Part shown: in pieces, positions 1 through 5,589 of the stretch | How the letters are laid out: the number at the start of each line of letters is the position of its first letter | Numbering within the stretch: the first letter of the stretch is position 1 | Assembly: GCA_019425045.1 (NCBI GenBank) | Contig: JAHYYI010000055.1 | Location: 1-6,461 of the forward strand | Direction: 5' to 3' | Length of the DNA stretch: 6,461 nucleotides | Source of the DNA: Collinsella sp. | GTDB lineage: Bacteria > Actinomycetota > Coriobacteriia > Coriobacteriales > Coriobacteriaceae | Notes under the pieces: generated by a model | What the model saw: only the letters and a program-made list of their open reading frames with translations | The model's database searches: none | What the model was told of the DNA's origin: nothing | Made by a program: the position numbers and the translations under genes

Positions 1-589
1 CCAGGCGGCCGAGCATGGCGAAGCCCATGGCCGGCAGGATGTTGGCGGCAACGCCAAAGCCAGCAAGGACAAAGGGCGGGATGAAGTCGAGCATGCCCTG
101 GATGGCGTCAGCACCCAGATAGAACGACAGCGAGCACAGCAGGAACGCCATGATGATACCGGTCAAACCGATCAGGAAGTGCATCGCATAGACACCCTTA
201 AGGTTGCCCTGGCCGGAGAAGACATCAGCGCGGTCAACCAGAATCGGCAGGGCGGCGTTGAGGATGTTCTTGATGGCAAGGCACAGCGTGGCGATGGGCA
301 TAGCGAGCGCGATGGCTGCCTCGGTGCTCTGGCCCAACTGGATAGCGAAGGCGCAGGCGAGCACGCCGCCGATCGTCTCATCAGGCGGCACGTAGGCGCC
401 GATGGAGATCGAGCCCATGAACAGAAGCTCCAGGCTGGCGCCGATCGCGAGGCCGGACTGCAGGTCCCCCAGCACCAGGCCCACGAGCGGGCACAGGACG
501 ATGGGGCGGAACGCATAGAGCGTACCGAGCTGGAAGTCGAACTTACCAAATGCGGCGATAAGTCCGATGAGGATTGCTTGGGTAAGCAT
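1..589 (-). CDS. Mannose-family PTS permease subunit IIC (partial, 3' end off window)
   Basis: Membrane channel subunit of a mannose/fructose/sorbose-family phosphotransferase system; with IID it carries the sugar across the membrane for phosphorylation by IIB. The reading frame starts at ATG 587-589 and stays open to the window edge, giving 196 residues of the usual ~260. A strong purine-rich ribosome site (GGAAAGGGGG, 4 bases before ATG) fixes the start. The protein is very hydrophobic, with several membrane segments. Residues 28-60 carry the family signature: RPIVLCPLVGLVLGD, then GLAIGASLELLFMG, then GAYVPPDE (64-71), closely parallel to E. coli ManY. It follows IIB after 58 bases, so it is the third PTS gene of the operon; IID should lie beyond position 1. 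Family assignment is firm. Substrate is inferred from the neighbouring SIS enzymes (fructoselysine-type conjugate), not from this protein. Confidence 0.93.
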   Translation of the reverse strand, partial: MLTQAILIGLIAAFGKFDFQLGTLYAFRPIVLCPLVGLVLGDLQSGLAIGASLELLFMGSISIGAYVPPDETIGGVLACAFAIQLGQSTEAAIALAMPIATLCLAIKNILNAALPILVDRADVFSGQGNLKGVYAMHFLIGLTGIIMAFLLCSLSFYLGADAIQGMLDFIPPFVLAGFGVAANILPAMGFAMLGRL

Positions 590-593
590 ATAT

Positions 594-603
594 CCCCCTT
601 TCC
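594..603 (-). promoter_or_regulatory. Ribosome binding site of PTS IIC
   Basis: On the minus strand GGAAAGGGGG precedes ATATATG. The run of purines is 4 bases from the IIC start and decides the ATG at 587-589. Confidence 0.6.
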
Positions 604-616
604 TAATAGGACACTA

Positions 617-636
617 CGAAGAGCTCAGACTCTTCG
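617..636 (-). repeat. Intercistronic hairpin between IIB and IIC
   Basis: Perfect 7-base inverted repeat CGAAGAG / CTCTTCG with a 6-base loop lies 11 bases after the IIB stop. No U-run follows on the minus strand, so it is not a classical terminator. It may be an mRNA processing or stability element that sets the ratio of PTS subunits; that role is inferred. Confidence 0.5.
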
Positions 637-647
637 AAATTGAACGC

Positions 648-1130
648 CTAGAGCACGCTTGCGCAGTCAACCTTGGGGTCATCGGCCAGAGGACGGATCT
701 CGACCTCGACGCCGTTGTTCAGCATCTCACGCACATCGGCCTCCTCGGCTGCAGTCAGGAAGATCTGACGAGAGACCTGACGAGCATCGGGGCGCTTCTC
801 GTCCTTGGGCTTGGTGTTGCCCAGGTTGACCGACTTGATCTGCGGGCAGCCTTCAACAAGCTGCTTTGCCTCAGCGATGGTGGCGACACAGATAATCATC
901 TTGTATTTGTCAGTCACACCCGAGTTAATGGCCTCGATGGCATTCGCCATATCCTTGATGACGAGCTTGCAGCCGGCAGGCTTGCCCATCTTGAGCGTCG
1001 TCTTCCACACCGGGTCGTTGGCGACCTTATCGCCCACGCAGAAAATGCAGTTGGAGCCAAGGCCCTGGACCCAAGAGACCGCGACCTGGCCATGAAGCAG
1101 GCGATGGTCGACGCGAAGTAGCTGAATCAT
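648..1130 (-). CDS. Mannose-family PTS subunit IIB
   Basis: Cytoplasmic phosphocarrier that takes phosphate from IIA and passes it to the sugar entering through IIC/IID. The 160-residue length is normal for this family. The N-terminus carries the signature RVDHRLLHGQV (residues 6-16); His13, in LLHGQV, is the expected phosphorylated residue. The C-terminus shows the usual NNGVEVEIRPLADD (138-151) that ends the Rossmann-like fold. An in-frame TTG at 1143-1145 would add five residues, but GGGGGG seven bases upstream of the ATG at 1128-1130, plus alignment to family N-termini that begin just before the RxDxR motif, favours the ATG. It lies between IIA and IIC in one operon. The family is certain; by context it is a fructoselysine- or glucoselysine-type IIB (GfrB-like). 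Confidence 0.95.
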   Translation of the reverse strand: MIQLLRVDHRLLHGQVAVSWVQGLGSNCIFCVGDKVANDPVWKTTLKMGKPAGCKLVIKDMANAIEAINSGVTDKYKMIICVATIAEAKQLVEGCPQIKSVNLGNTKPKDEKRPDARQVSRQIFLTAAEEADVREMLNNGVEVEIRPLADDPKVDCASVL

Positions 1131-1154
1131 AATGTGACCCCCCAAAGGTCTTGT

Positions 1155-1167
1155 GCCGTCTTACGGC
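1155..1167 (-). repeat. Small hairpin between IIA and IIB
   Basis: Perfect 5-base stem GCCGT / ACGGC with a 3-base loop lies in the 57-base IIA-IIB gap, upstream of the IIB ribosome site. There is no U-run, so it is unlikely to terminate transcription. It is one of four similar small hairpins in the gaps of this operon. Confidence 0.35.
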
Positions 1168-1187
1168 GTGTCAGTAGGTGCTGCGGA

Positions 1188-1607
1188 TTAGAACTCTTCT
1201 TCCTCTTCGTCATCGACCAAAAGATCGTTGACAAACTTCACGCGCGTATCGTCCGCAGCGACGATGGCGCGAATCGTCTCCTCAACCGGCGCCGACTCGT
1301 CAGAGAACAGCAGCTGGATAAGCAGAGGAAGGTTCATGTTGGTAACGAGGTACGTGCGGGGACGCGTCTGGACGATCTTGGTGAACTCGTTGTTGACGCT
1401 GCCGCCAAAGAGGTCGGTGCAGACAACGACATCATCGTCGGCAGCCATGCCTGCCAGCAGTTTTTGGGCCTCCTCGGCCACGTCCATGCGGTCATCGACG
1501 AACATCGAAAGATCGTGGACGTTGTCGCGAGCGCCCGAGAGCAGCTCGACACTCTCCTTGATGCCGGTAGCGAAGTGCGCATGGCTGGCGATGATGTACT
1601 GCCTCAT
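1188..1607 (-). CDS. Mannose-family PTS subunit IIA
   Basis: Cytoplasmic phosphocarrier that accepts phosphate from HPr and hands it to IIB. 139 residues, the normal length for a single-domain IIA of this family. It begins with IIASHAHFATGI (residues 5-16). His9 aligns with the phosphorylated His of the usual SHG motif; here Gly is replaced by Ala and a second His (His11) follows. The conserved TDLFGGSVNNEF (64-75) is the second signature, in the SVNN form rather than SPFN. The C-terminus is an unusual run of acidic residues (VDDEEEEEF). Start ATG 1605-1607 follows GAGAGGAA by 6 bases. The gene lies 46 bases after the SIS deglycase gene, in line with PTS IIB and IIC, so it is part of one operon. 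Confidence 0.95.
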   Translation of the reverse strand: MRQYIIASHAHFATGIKESVELLSGARDNVHDLSMFVDDRMDVAEEAQKLLAGMAADDDVVVCTDLFGGSVNNEFTKIVQTRPRTYLVTNMNLPLLIQLLFSDESAPVEETIRAIVAADDTRVKFVNDLLVDDEEEEEF

Positions 1608-1629
1608 TCTGTGTTCCTCTCAATAGCCC

Positions 1630-1645
1630 GGCGCGTTCCCGCACC
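1630..1645 (-). repeat. Small hairpin between SIS deglycase and IIA
   Basis: In minus-strand RNA, GGUGCG-GGAA-CGCGCC forms a 6-pair stem including one G-U pair, closed by a GNRA-type tetraloop (GGAA). It sits in the 46-base gap before IIA. There is no U-run after it. Likely an intercistronic stability or processing element (inference). Confidence 0.35.
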
Positions 1646-1653
1646 CGTTTTCT

Positions 1654-2715
1654 TTAGTAGTCGAACTGGTGATAGTAGCGACGATACTTGAGGTTGTGCT
1701 TGGTGACCGTCTCGTAGTAGCGAGCCAGGCGGTCGGTAACGAGCACCGTCAGAATCCACGGAGACACGATGACGCGGAACTCGTCGTCAAGGCCGGGGAT
1801 CGCGAACTCGGCAGTGTCGATGACGTTGATGTCGGTGTCGCCGGTCACGCCGCGGGTCAGGAACGCGCGGACGCGCTCGTCGAGCTTGCGGTTCTCGTCC
1901 TCGCCCATGAACAGGAAGACCGGGACGCCGGGCTCCACGAGCTCGAGGGTGCCGTGGAAGAAGTCGGCCGAGGTGATGTAGCGGGTGCGCTTCCACTGCA
2001 TCTCCTCGAGGATGCACATCGAGAACAGGATGGTCTCGCCCCACAGGGCGCCGGAGCCGATGAACATGGTGTAGGGGGCCAGGGCGTACTTCTTGGCGAG
2101 CTCCTCGGCGCGCGGCTCGAAGCGCTTGCGGATATCGAGCATGTCCTTCCAGATGTCCTTGGTCTGCTCGATAAACAGATCGAACTTGGGGAAGCAGCCG
2201 CGGCGGTTGAGCAGGCGCAGGCCGAAGCAGTCGGCGAGGTAGTAGCCCATCTCGCAGCCACCGTTACCATGATCGGAAGCCATCTTGACGCAATTCTCGG
2301 CGCCGACAGCCTGGCCGATGGGGCCCTCGGGCTTGGTCATGGCGTAGACGCGCACGCCCATGCCCTTCATCTTCTTGACGGCCTCGAGGACCTCGGGGGT
2401 AGTGCCGGACTCGGAGGCGGTGAGCACGACGGACTTCTCGGTCATGCGCTTGTGGCCCATGACGTTCCACTCGGCGGCGTGGATCAGGTAGACCTCGAGG
2501 TCGCGGTCGCCGAACTTGTTCATGAGGTACTCGAGCTGCATGAGCTCGTCCCAGGTGCCGCCGACGCCCATCAGGAACACGGCGTCGTAGCCCTCGTCGG
2601 CGACCTTGTCGGCGAGCGCGGTCATCTTCTTGCCGGTCTCGTAGAGCGCCTTGCCGTCCTCGAGATAGCCCTCCTGGTCGAAATGCATGATCTCGATCTT
2701 CTCGGTTTCCTTCAT
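1654..2715 (-). CDS. SIS-domain deglycase, FrlB-like (fructoselysine-6-phosphate deglycase family)
   Basis: Predicted cytoplasmic enzyme that cleaves a phosphorylated Amadori product, such as fructoselysine 6-phosphate, to glucose 6-phosphate and the free amine. 353 residues; E. coli FrlB is about 340. Two SIS domains: the first about 45-145, with phosphosugar loops GVGGT (50-54) and SESGTT (101-106); the second from about 205. The C-terminal half tracks FrlB closely: EEMQW (237-241), DFFHGTLELVEPGVPVFLFMGEDE (251-274) and the ending YYETVTKHNLKYRRYYHQFDY (333-353). Glu238 and His254, 16 residues apart, match the catalytic Glu/His pair of this family. Start ATG 2713-2715 follows AGGAGA. Codons are almost all G/C-ending, unlike the neighbouring SIS gene, suggesting high expression or separate history. 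The FrlB-like family call is strong; the exact substrate (fructoselysine, glucoselysine or another conjugate) is inferred. Confidence 0.88.
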   Translation of the reverse strand: MKETEKIEIMHFDQEGYLEDGKALYETGKKMTALADKVADEGYDAVFLMGVGGTWDELMQLEYLMNKFGDRDLEVYLIHAAEWNVMGHKRMTEKSVVLTASESGTTPEVLEAVKKMKGMGVRVYAMTKPEGPIGQAVGAENCVKMASDHGNGGCEMGYYLADCFGLRLLNRRGCFPKFDLFIEQTKDIWKDMLDIRKRFEPRAEELAKKYALAPYTMFIGSGALWGETILFSMCILEEMQWKRTRYITSADFFHGTLELVEPGVPVFLFMGEDENRKLDERVRAFLTRGVTGDTDINVIDTAEFAIPGLDDEFRVIVSPWILTVLVTDRLARYYETVTKHNLKYRRYYHQFDY

Positions 2716-2724
2716 TTGTCTCTC

Positions 2725-2731
2725 CTTTCTG
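2725..2731 (-). promoter_or_regulatory. Ribosome binding site of the FrlB-like gene
   Basis: AAAGGAG on the minus strand, followed by AGACAA before ATG at 2713-2715. It is a near-consensus Shine-Dalgarno sequence and fits strong translation of this gene. Confidence 0.6.
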
Positions 2732-2751
2732 GGGTTGTTTCCACATCCCCC

Positions 2752-2765
2752 ATGCCAACGGGCAT
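2752..2765 (-). repeat. Small hairpin between the two SIS genes
   Basis: Perfect 5-base stem ATGCC / GGCAT with a 4-base loop in the 60-base gap between the two SIS genes. There is no terminator-like U-run. It is the first of the four gap hairpins in transcription order. Confidence 0.35.
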
Positions 2766-2775
2766 CAAAACCCGC

Positions 2776-3891
2776 TTACATTCCGTAACACTCAGCCGCT
2801 TTGGCCTTAAGCGCATTGACTGACTCTTCGTAGCCCTCTGCCTTGACCTCCATTTGCTTGGAGACGGCATCGAGATACGGGTGCACGTTCCATGACTTCA
2901 GACGCTCGGCGATCATGGCCGCAATCGTCTGGAAGAACACAAGATTGGGAATTGCGCTGAGCAGCGGAGCCACCTGAGGCACCGCAACCTCGTGAGCCCT
3001 ACCCTTGGGATGGGCCGTGAGCAGCACCGTTTTTGCCGTAACGTTCGATAGCGCATCGGCGATATTCGCAAGACGCTCCGACCCCTGCAGATCGTCGACG
3101 ATAAACACCAGATAGCCCGGAACGATCTGCATCTCGGGACCGTGGACGAACTCCTCGCCTTCGTGATGCATGGCAGGAATCTTGATGGTCTCGCTCAGCT
3201 TGAGCGCTGCCTCCTCGGCAACACCATAGTTGGGGCCGTTGCCGACGACCATGGCGGGCATGTGCTCAGAAAGCTCGAGCATGTGATCTTGGACATATGC
3301 CTCGGCGGTCTTGCACATCACGGCATTAGCCTGGATAGCCTCGCGCAGGTCATCAAGACGCTGAGCAACGCCCTTGGCGTCAATCGTTCCGCGCGCCTGA
3401 CCGCCGTAAATACCAAAGAGCACCAGGTACTCAACGAGAACCTCGACGCCCAGAGTCACAAAGTCCACCGACTCGACGCCCACACCGTAGTCAAGAACGA
3501 TGTCAGCGTGTTCCTTGATGGGTGCCTCGACGTTTGCCGTGAGCGCAACTGCAGCCATATCGTGTGCGCGCATGTAATCGAGCGCCGCAATCGTATTGGT
3601 TGAATAGCCGCTCTGCGAGACGGCGATGTTGAGCGCATGCTGTGGATAGGTGTGTTCAAAATCGACGAAGGCCTCGGGCGTCACAACGGACACCTGCATC
3701 TGCAGCGCATCTTGCAGGTAATCTCGGGCGCAATCGGCGGCATGGCGCGACGAACCCGAAGCAACGATGCGCAGCGCGTCAAAAGAACCGGGCTGGAAAA
3801 TATCAACGAGCTGCGCTACCAGCTCAGACGAACGCTCGAGGTTCTCTCCCATACGCACATGGGCAAGCTGAACGTAATCGAGCATCTTCAT
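2776..3891 (-). CDS. SIS-domain phosphosugar deglycase/isomerase (GfrE-like, GlmS-isomerase fold)
   Basis: Predicted cytoplasmic enzyme acting on an amino-sugar 6-phosphate. 371 residues in two SIS domains, resembling the isomerase half of GlmS. Phosphosugar-binding loops are ASGSSRHAA (44-52) and SQSGYSTNT (92-100) in the first domain. The second domain carries LKLSE...FVHGPEM, with Glu234 and His250 spaced 16 apart exactly as the catalytic Glu and His of GlmS and of FrlB-type deglycases. No glutaminase domain is present, so it is not GlmS itself. ATG 3889-3891 follows GAGG by 7 bases; an in-frame TTG at 3928-3930 would add 13 residues but overlaps the operator palindrome and lacks a ribosome site. 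First gene of the operon with a second SIS enzyme and a mannose-family PTS. By analogy with Salmonella gfrE/gfrF one SIS protein would handle glucoselysine-6-P and the other fructoselysine-6-P; the assignment between them is inference. Confidence 0.85.
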   Translation of the reverse strand: MKMLDYVQLAHVRMGENLERSSELVAQLVDIFQPGSFDALRIVASGSSRHAADCARDYLQDALQMQVSVVTPEAFVDFEHTYPQHALNIAVSQSGYSTNTIAALDYMRAHDMAAVALTANVEAPIKEHADIVLDYGVGVESVDFVTLGVEVLVEYLVLFGIYGGQARGTIDAKGVAQRLDDLREAIQANAVMCKTAEAYVQDHMLELSEHMPAMVVGNGPNYGVAEEAALKLSETIKIPAMHHEGEEFVHGPEMQIVPGYLVFIVDDLQGSERLANIADALSNVTAKTVLLTAHPKGRAHEVAVPQVAPLLSAIPNLVFFQTIAAMIAERLKSWNVHPYLDAVSKQMEVKAEGYEESVNALKAKAAECYGM

Positions 3892-3894
3892 CGT

Positions 3895-3902
3895 CTCACC
3901 TC
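3895..3902 (-). promoter_or_regulatory. Ribosome binding site of first SIS gene
   Basis: CGAGGTGA on the minus strand lies directly upstream of ACGATGAAGATG. GAGG is 7 bases from the ATG at 3889-3891 and 13 bases from the next in-frame ATG at 3883-3885, which supports the first of the two. Confidence 0.55.
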
Positions 3903-3912
3903 GTAACAAATC

Positions 3913-3931
3913 ATTAGTATTTGATACCAAT
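3913..3931. promoter_or_regulatory. Palindromic operator, probable GntR/HutC-family site
   Basis: ATTAGTATTTGATACCAAT is an inverted repeat with 8-base arms (one mismatch) around a 3-base centre: ATTrGTAT-nnn-ATACyAAT. Operators of HutC-type GntR regulators such as NagR/DasR have the same general form (TGGTnTAnACCA). It lies 22 bases before the start of the first SIS gene and a short distance beyond the end of the gntR pair, so one of the adjacent regulators is the likely ligand. Binding is inferred. Confidence 0.6.
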
Positions 3932-3953
3932 CACAGTTACAGGTTACGGCTTT

Positions 3954-3961
3954 TTGATACC
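3954..3961. promoter_or_regulatory. Second operator half-site
   Basis: TTGATACC repeats the right arm of the palindrome at 3921-3928 in the same orientation, exactly 33 bases away, about three helical turns. The opposite half is degenerate here. It may be a secondary site allowing cooperative binding on one DNA face. Confidence 0.4.
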
Positions 3962-3973
3962 TCTTTGTCGATT

Positions 3974-4000
3974 AATTTATCCCCATCGGCGAACGGTCGA
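3974..4000 (-). promoter_or_regulatory. Candidate promoter of the deglycase-PTS operon (proximal)
   Basis: On the minus strand TCGACC (3995-4000) is followed after 15 bases by TAAATT (3974-3979) in an AT-rich stretch. Both boxes are imperfect and the spacing is short. The attraction is position: transcription would start near 3967, putting both operator sequences just downstream, as expected for repression. Confidence 0.28.
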
Positions 4001-4018
4001 TTTTGAGCCATGTAAGGT

Positions 4019-4046
4019 TGTATATGCAGTCTGCTCAACGAATCAA
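4019..4046 (-). promoter_or_regulatory. Candidate promoter of the deglycase-PTS operon (distal)
   Basis: TTGATT (4041-4046) and TATACA (4019-4024) on the minus strand are separated by 16 bases and are the best match to a housekeeping promoter in this gap. Start would be near 4012, giving a leader of about 120 bases that contains the operators. No convincing terminator separates this region from the upstream gntR gene, so read-through is also possible. Confidence 0.35.
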
Positions 4047-4085
4047 AATTCCGTCAGCTTTTCAGCCCGTTATGCAAAAAACCAG

Positions 4086-4799
4086 CTAGTACGTATAGGT
4101 ATATCCACCCGCATCACCGCGGTTAAACGACTTGACGTACTCGATCGCCTGGCCGCTCGCATCGAAGCTCACGCACTCAAGCGTCAAGGCAAGATCGCCC
4201 TGCTCCAGTCCAAGCAGGCCGACATCTCGCGCGCCCAGCGCTTCGATATCGAGCTTTTCCTGTGCCATGACCGGCTTTCGGCCCAACATCTCATAGGTCT
4301 CGTACAAACTGAAGACCGACACGTCAATATCTTCGATTGTGGGAAACAGCAGGCACGGGATGAACGCCATCTCAATCGATACGGGATCGCCGTTGACGCA
4401 GTTCAAACGCCGAATCGAATACAGTAAATCGTCCTCCGCAATACCAAACAGGTTGGCATAATATGGGCCCGCATAACGCTTGGAACGCGCGAGGATGCGG
4501 ACGGACGGCTCGCCGCCCGAAGCACGAACCGATTCGCGAAAGCCTCCCGTTCGCTCGTAGGCAACGGGCACTTTCTGTGCCACAAACGCGCCCTTTCCGC
4601 GGACGCGTCGAATCTGCCCACGCCGAACCAGCTCATCGACAGCACTTCGGATGGTCAAGCGTGTCGTACCAAATTCCTCAGCGAGGTCTTTTTCGGACGG
4701 AATCATGGAACCCGTGGGATATATACCGCGCTCGATACGCTCCTCGATGCGGCGTCGAATGCGCATATAAACCGGGGTGGCATCTACTGTTTCAGCCAT
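4086..4799 (-). CDS. GntR-family (HutC/UTRA) transcriptional regulator, operon-proximal
   Basis: DNA-binding regulator of 237 residues, the standard length for the HutC subfamily. The N-terminal winged helix (about 9-75) shows PSEKDLAEEFGTTRLTIRSAVDELVRRG (34-61) and the wing GKGAFV (68-73). The C-terminal UTRA domain (about 95-235) has the usual RRLNCVNGDPVSIEMAFIP core and ends with YVKSFNRGD (221-229), typical of effector-binding domains for phosphorylated sugars. Its start overlaps the end of the upstream gntR by 16 bases; AGGTGA lies 4 bases before ATG, so translation is probably coupled. It ends 194 bases before the first SIS gene, where the palindromic operator lies. Likely role: control of the deglycase-PTS operon, comparable with FrlR beside frlB in other bacteria. 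Target and effector are inferred. Confidence 0.92.
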   Translation of the reverse strand: MAETVDATPVYMRIRRRIEERIERGIYPTGSMIPSEKDLAEEFGTTRLTIRSAVDELVRRGQIRRVRGKGAFVAQKVPVAYERTGGFRESVRASGGEPSVRILARSKRYAGPYYANLFGIAEDDLLYSIRRLNCVNGDPVSIEMAFIPCLLFPTIEDIDVSVFSLYETYEMLGRKPVMAQEKLDIEALGARDVGLLGLEQGDLALTLECVSFDASGQAIEYVKSFNRGDAGGYTYTY

Positions 4800-5551
4800 T
4801 GTTCACCTGCCACGCTCCTCATGCCGTTCTTTTCGCCGTTATCGGCAAAGCGGAACTTTGTGGGCAAAATCACCGATTTGCAATGCTCCACAAAACGCAT
4901 GTCCTTATCAAATTCGATCGTGCTCTCATAGAACACCGGCGTTTCCTCTTCTTGTTGGAGCAGCTCGGCCTCTTCGGCGTTCAAACGCGAGATGGAGATA
5001 TGCTCACGTCCATGCTCAACACGCACGCCACCTTCTTTGAGCAAGACATCGTAAAGGCTCTCGCACTCAAAATCGTGCTCGGGAAGCGATGGGCACAGGG
5101 ACAGGTTAACGTGAGCCGTCTCGATTGACGCCGGCTCGCCCTCAATAAGTCGAACGCGCTGCATGCGGAGCAAAGGAGCGCCTATAGCCACCCCAAGCTT
5201 GTCGGCAAGCGTCTTATCCGCCTCGATGGTCTCGGTGGAAACCAGACGAGAAGAGGGATGCAGGCCGGCAGTCCGCACGGCATCGGAAAAGTTATACGTT
5301 TCCTGGAAGATGTTCAGCGGCTTAGGAGGACACACATACGTACCCGATCCGCGACGGCTCTCGAGCGTTCCGCACGAGATGAGCCGCGTGATACCGGCGC
5401 GCAACGCCGTACGCGAAACGCCGATCTCTTCGCACAGCACGCGCTCGGCCGGCAGGCGATCGCCGCCGGCAAGCTGATGGTGCTGGATATACCATAGAAT
5501 TCCCTCAACAGCACGATCTTTAGGGGGAATTGCATAAGATTCGCCTGCCAT
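4784..5551 (-). CDS. GntR-family (UTRA) transcriptional regulator, upstream partner
   Basis: Second regulator of the same subfamily, 255 residues. The winged helix covers about 10-75: LPAERVLCEEIGVSRTALRAGITRLISCG (33-61) and wing RGSGTYV (67-73). The UTRA domain covers about 95-236, with RVRLIEGEPASIETAHVNL (132-150) and the ending VEHCKSVILPTKFRF (221-235). About 20 residues extend past the UTRA domain (to QWLKQ), and this tail is encoded where the gene overlaps the start of the next gntR. Start ATG 5549-5551 follows GAGGAG by 8 bases. It is clearly distinct in sequence from its neighbour, so this is not a recent duplication. The pair may respond to two different phosphorylated conjugates or act as antagonists; no direct evidence distinguishes these. 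Confidence 0.92.
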   Translation of the reverse strand: MAGESYAIPPKDRAVEGILWYIQHHQLAGGDRLPAERVLCEEIGVSRTALRAGITRLISCGTLESRRGSGTYVCPPKPLNIFQETYNFSDAVRTAGLHPSSRLVSTETIEADKTLADKLGVAIGAPLLRMQRVRLIEGEPASIETAHVNLSLCPSLPEHDFECESLYDVLLKEGGVRVEHGREHISISRLNAEEAELLQQEEETPVFYESTIEFDKDMRFVEHCKSVILPTKFRFADNGEKNGMRSVAGEQWLKQ

Positions 5552-5589
5552 TGCACAGACTCCTCATTCAGAAACGTATGCCGCCAAAA

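Noticed and set aside
172..549. 125-codon minus-strand frame rich in Ser, Arg and Ala
   Set aside because: It is out of frame with the IIC gene on the same strand, whose translation has clear family motifs; the Ser/Arg-rich peptide is typical of a frame shadow.
567..1121. 184-codon plus-strand frame opposite IIB
   Set aside because: It lies almost wholly opposite the well-supported IIB gene and resembles no known family.
1669..2823. 384-codon open frame on the plus strand opposite the FrlB-like gene
   Set aside because: It is a shadow of the G/C-ending codons of the minus-strand gene. The translation is a low-complexity Leu/Ala/Val/Glu/His mixture with no domain, and the minus-strand protein is clearly a SIS enzyme.
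4069..4105. Possible terminator after the operon-proximal gntR (T-run GGTTTTTTG just after its stop)
   Set aside because: No stable stem precedes the T-run; the local inverted repeats are only 3-4 bases, so termination is not supported.
4463..5128. 221-codon plus-strand frame across the two gntR genes
   Set aside because: Antisense to two clear regulators, with no ribosome site or recognisable domain.
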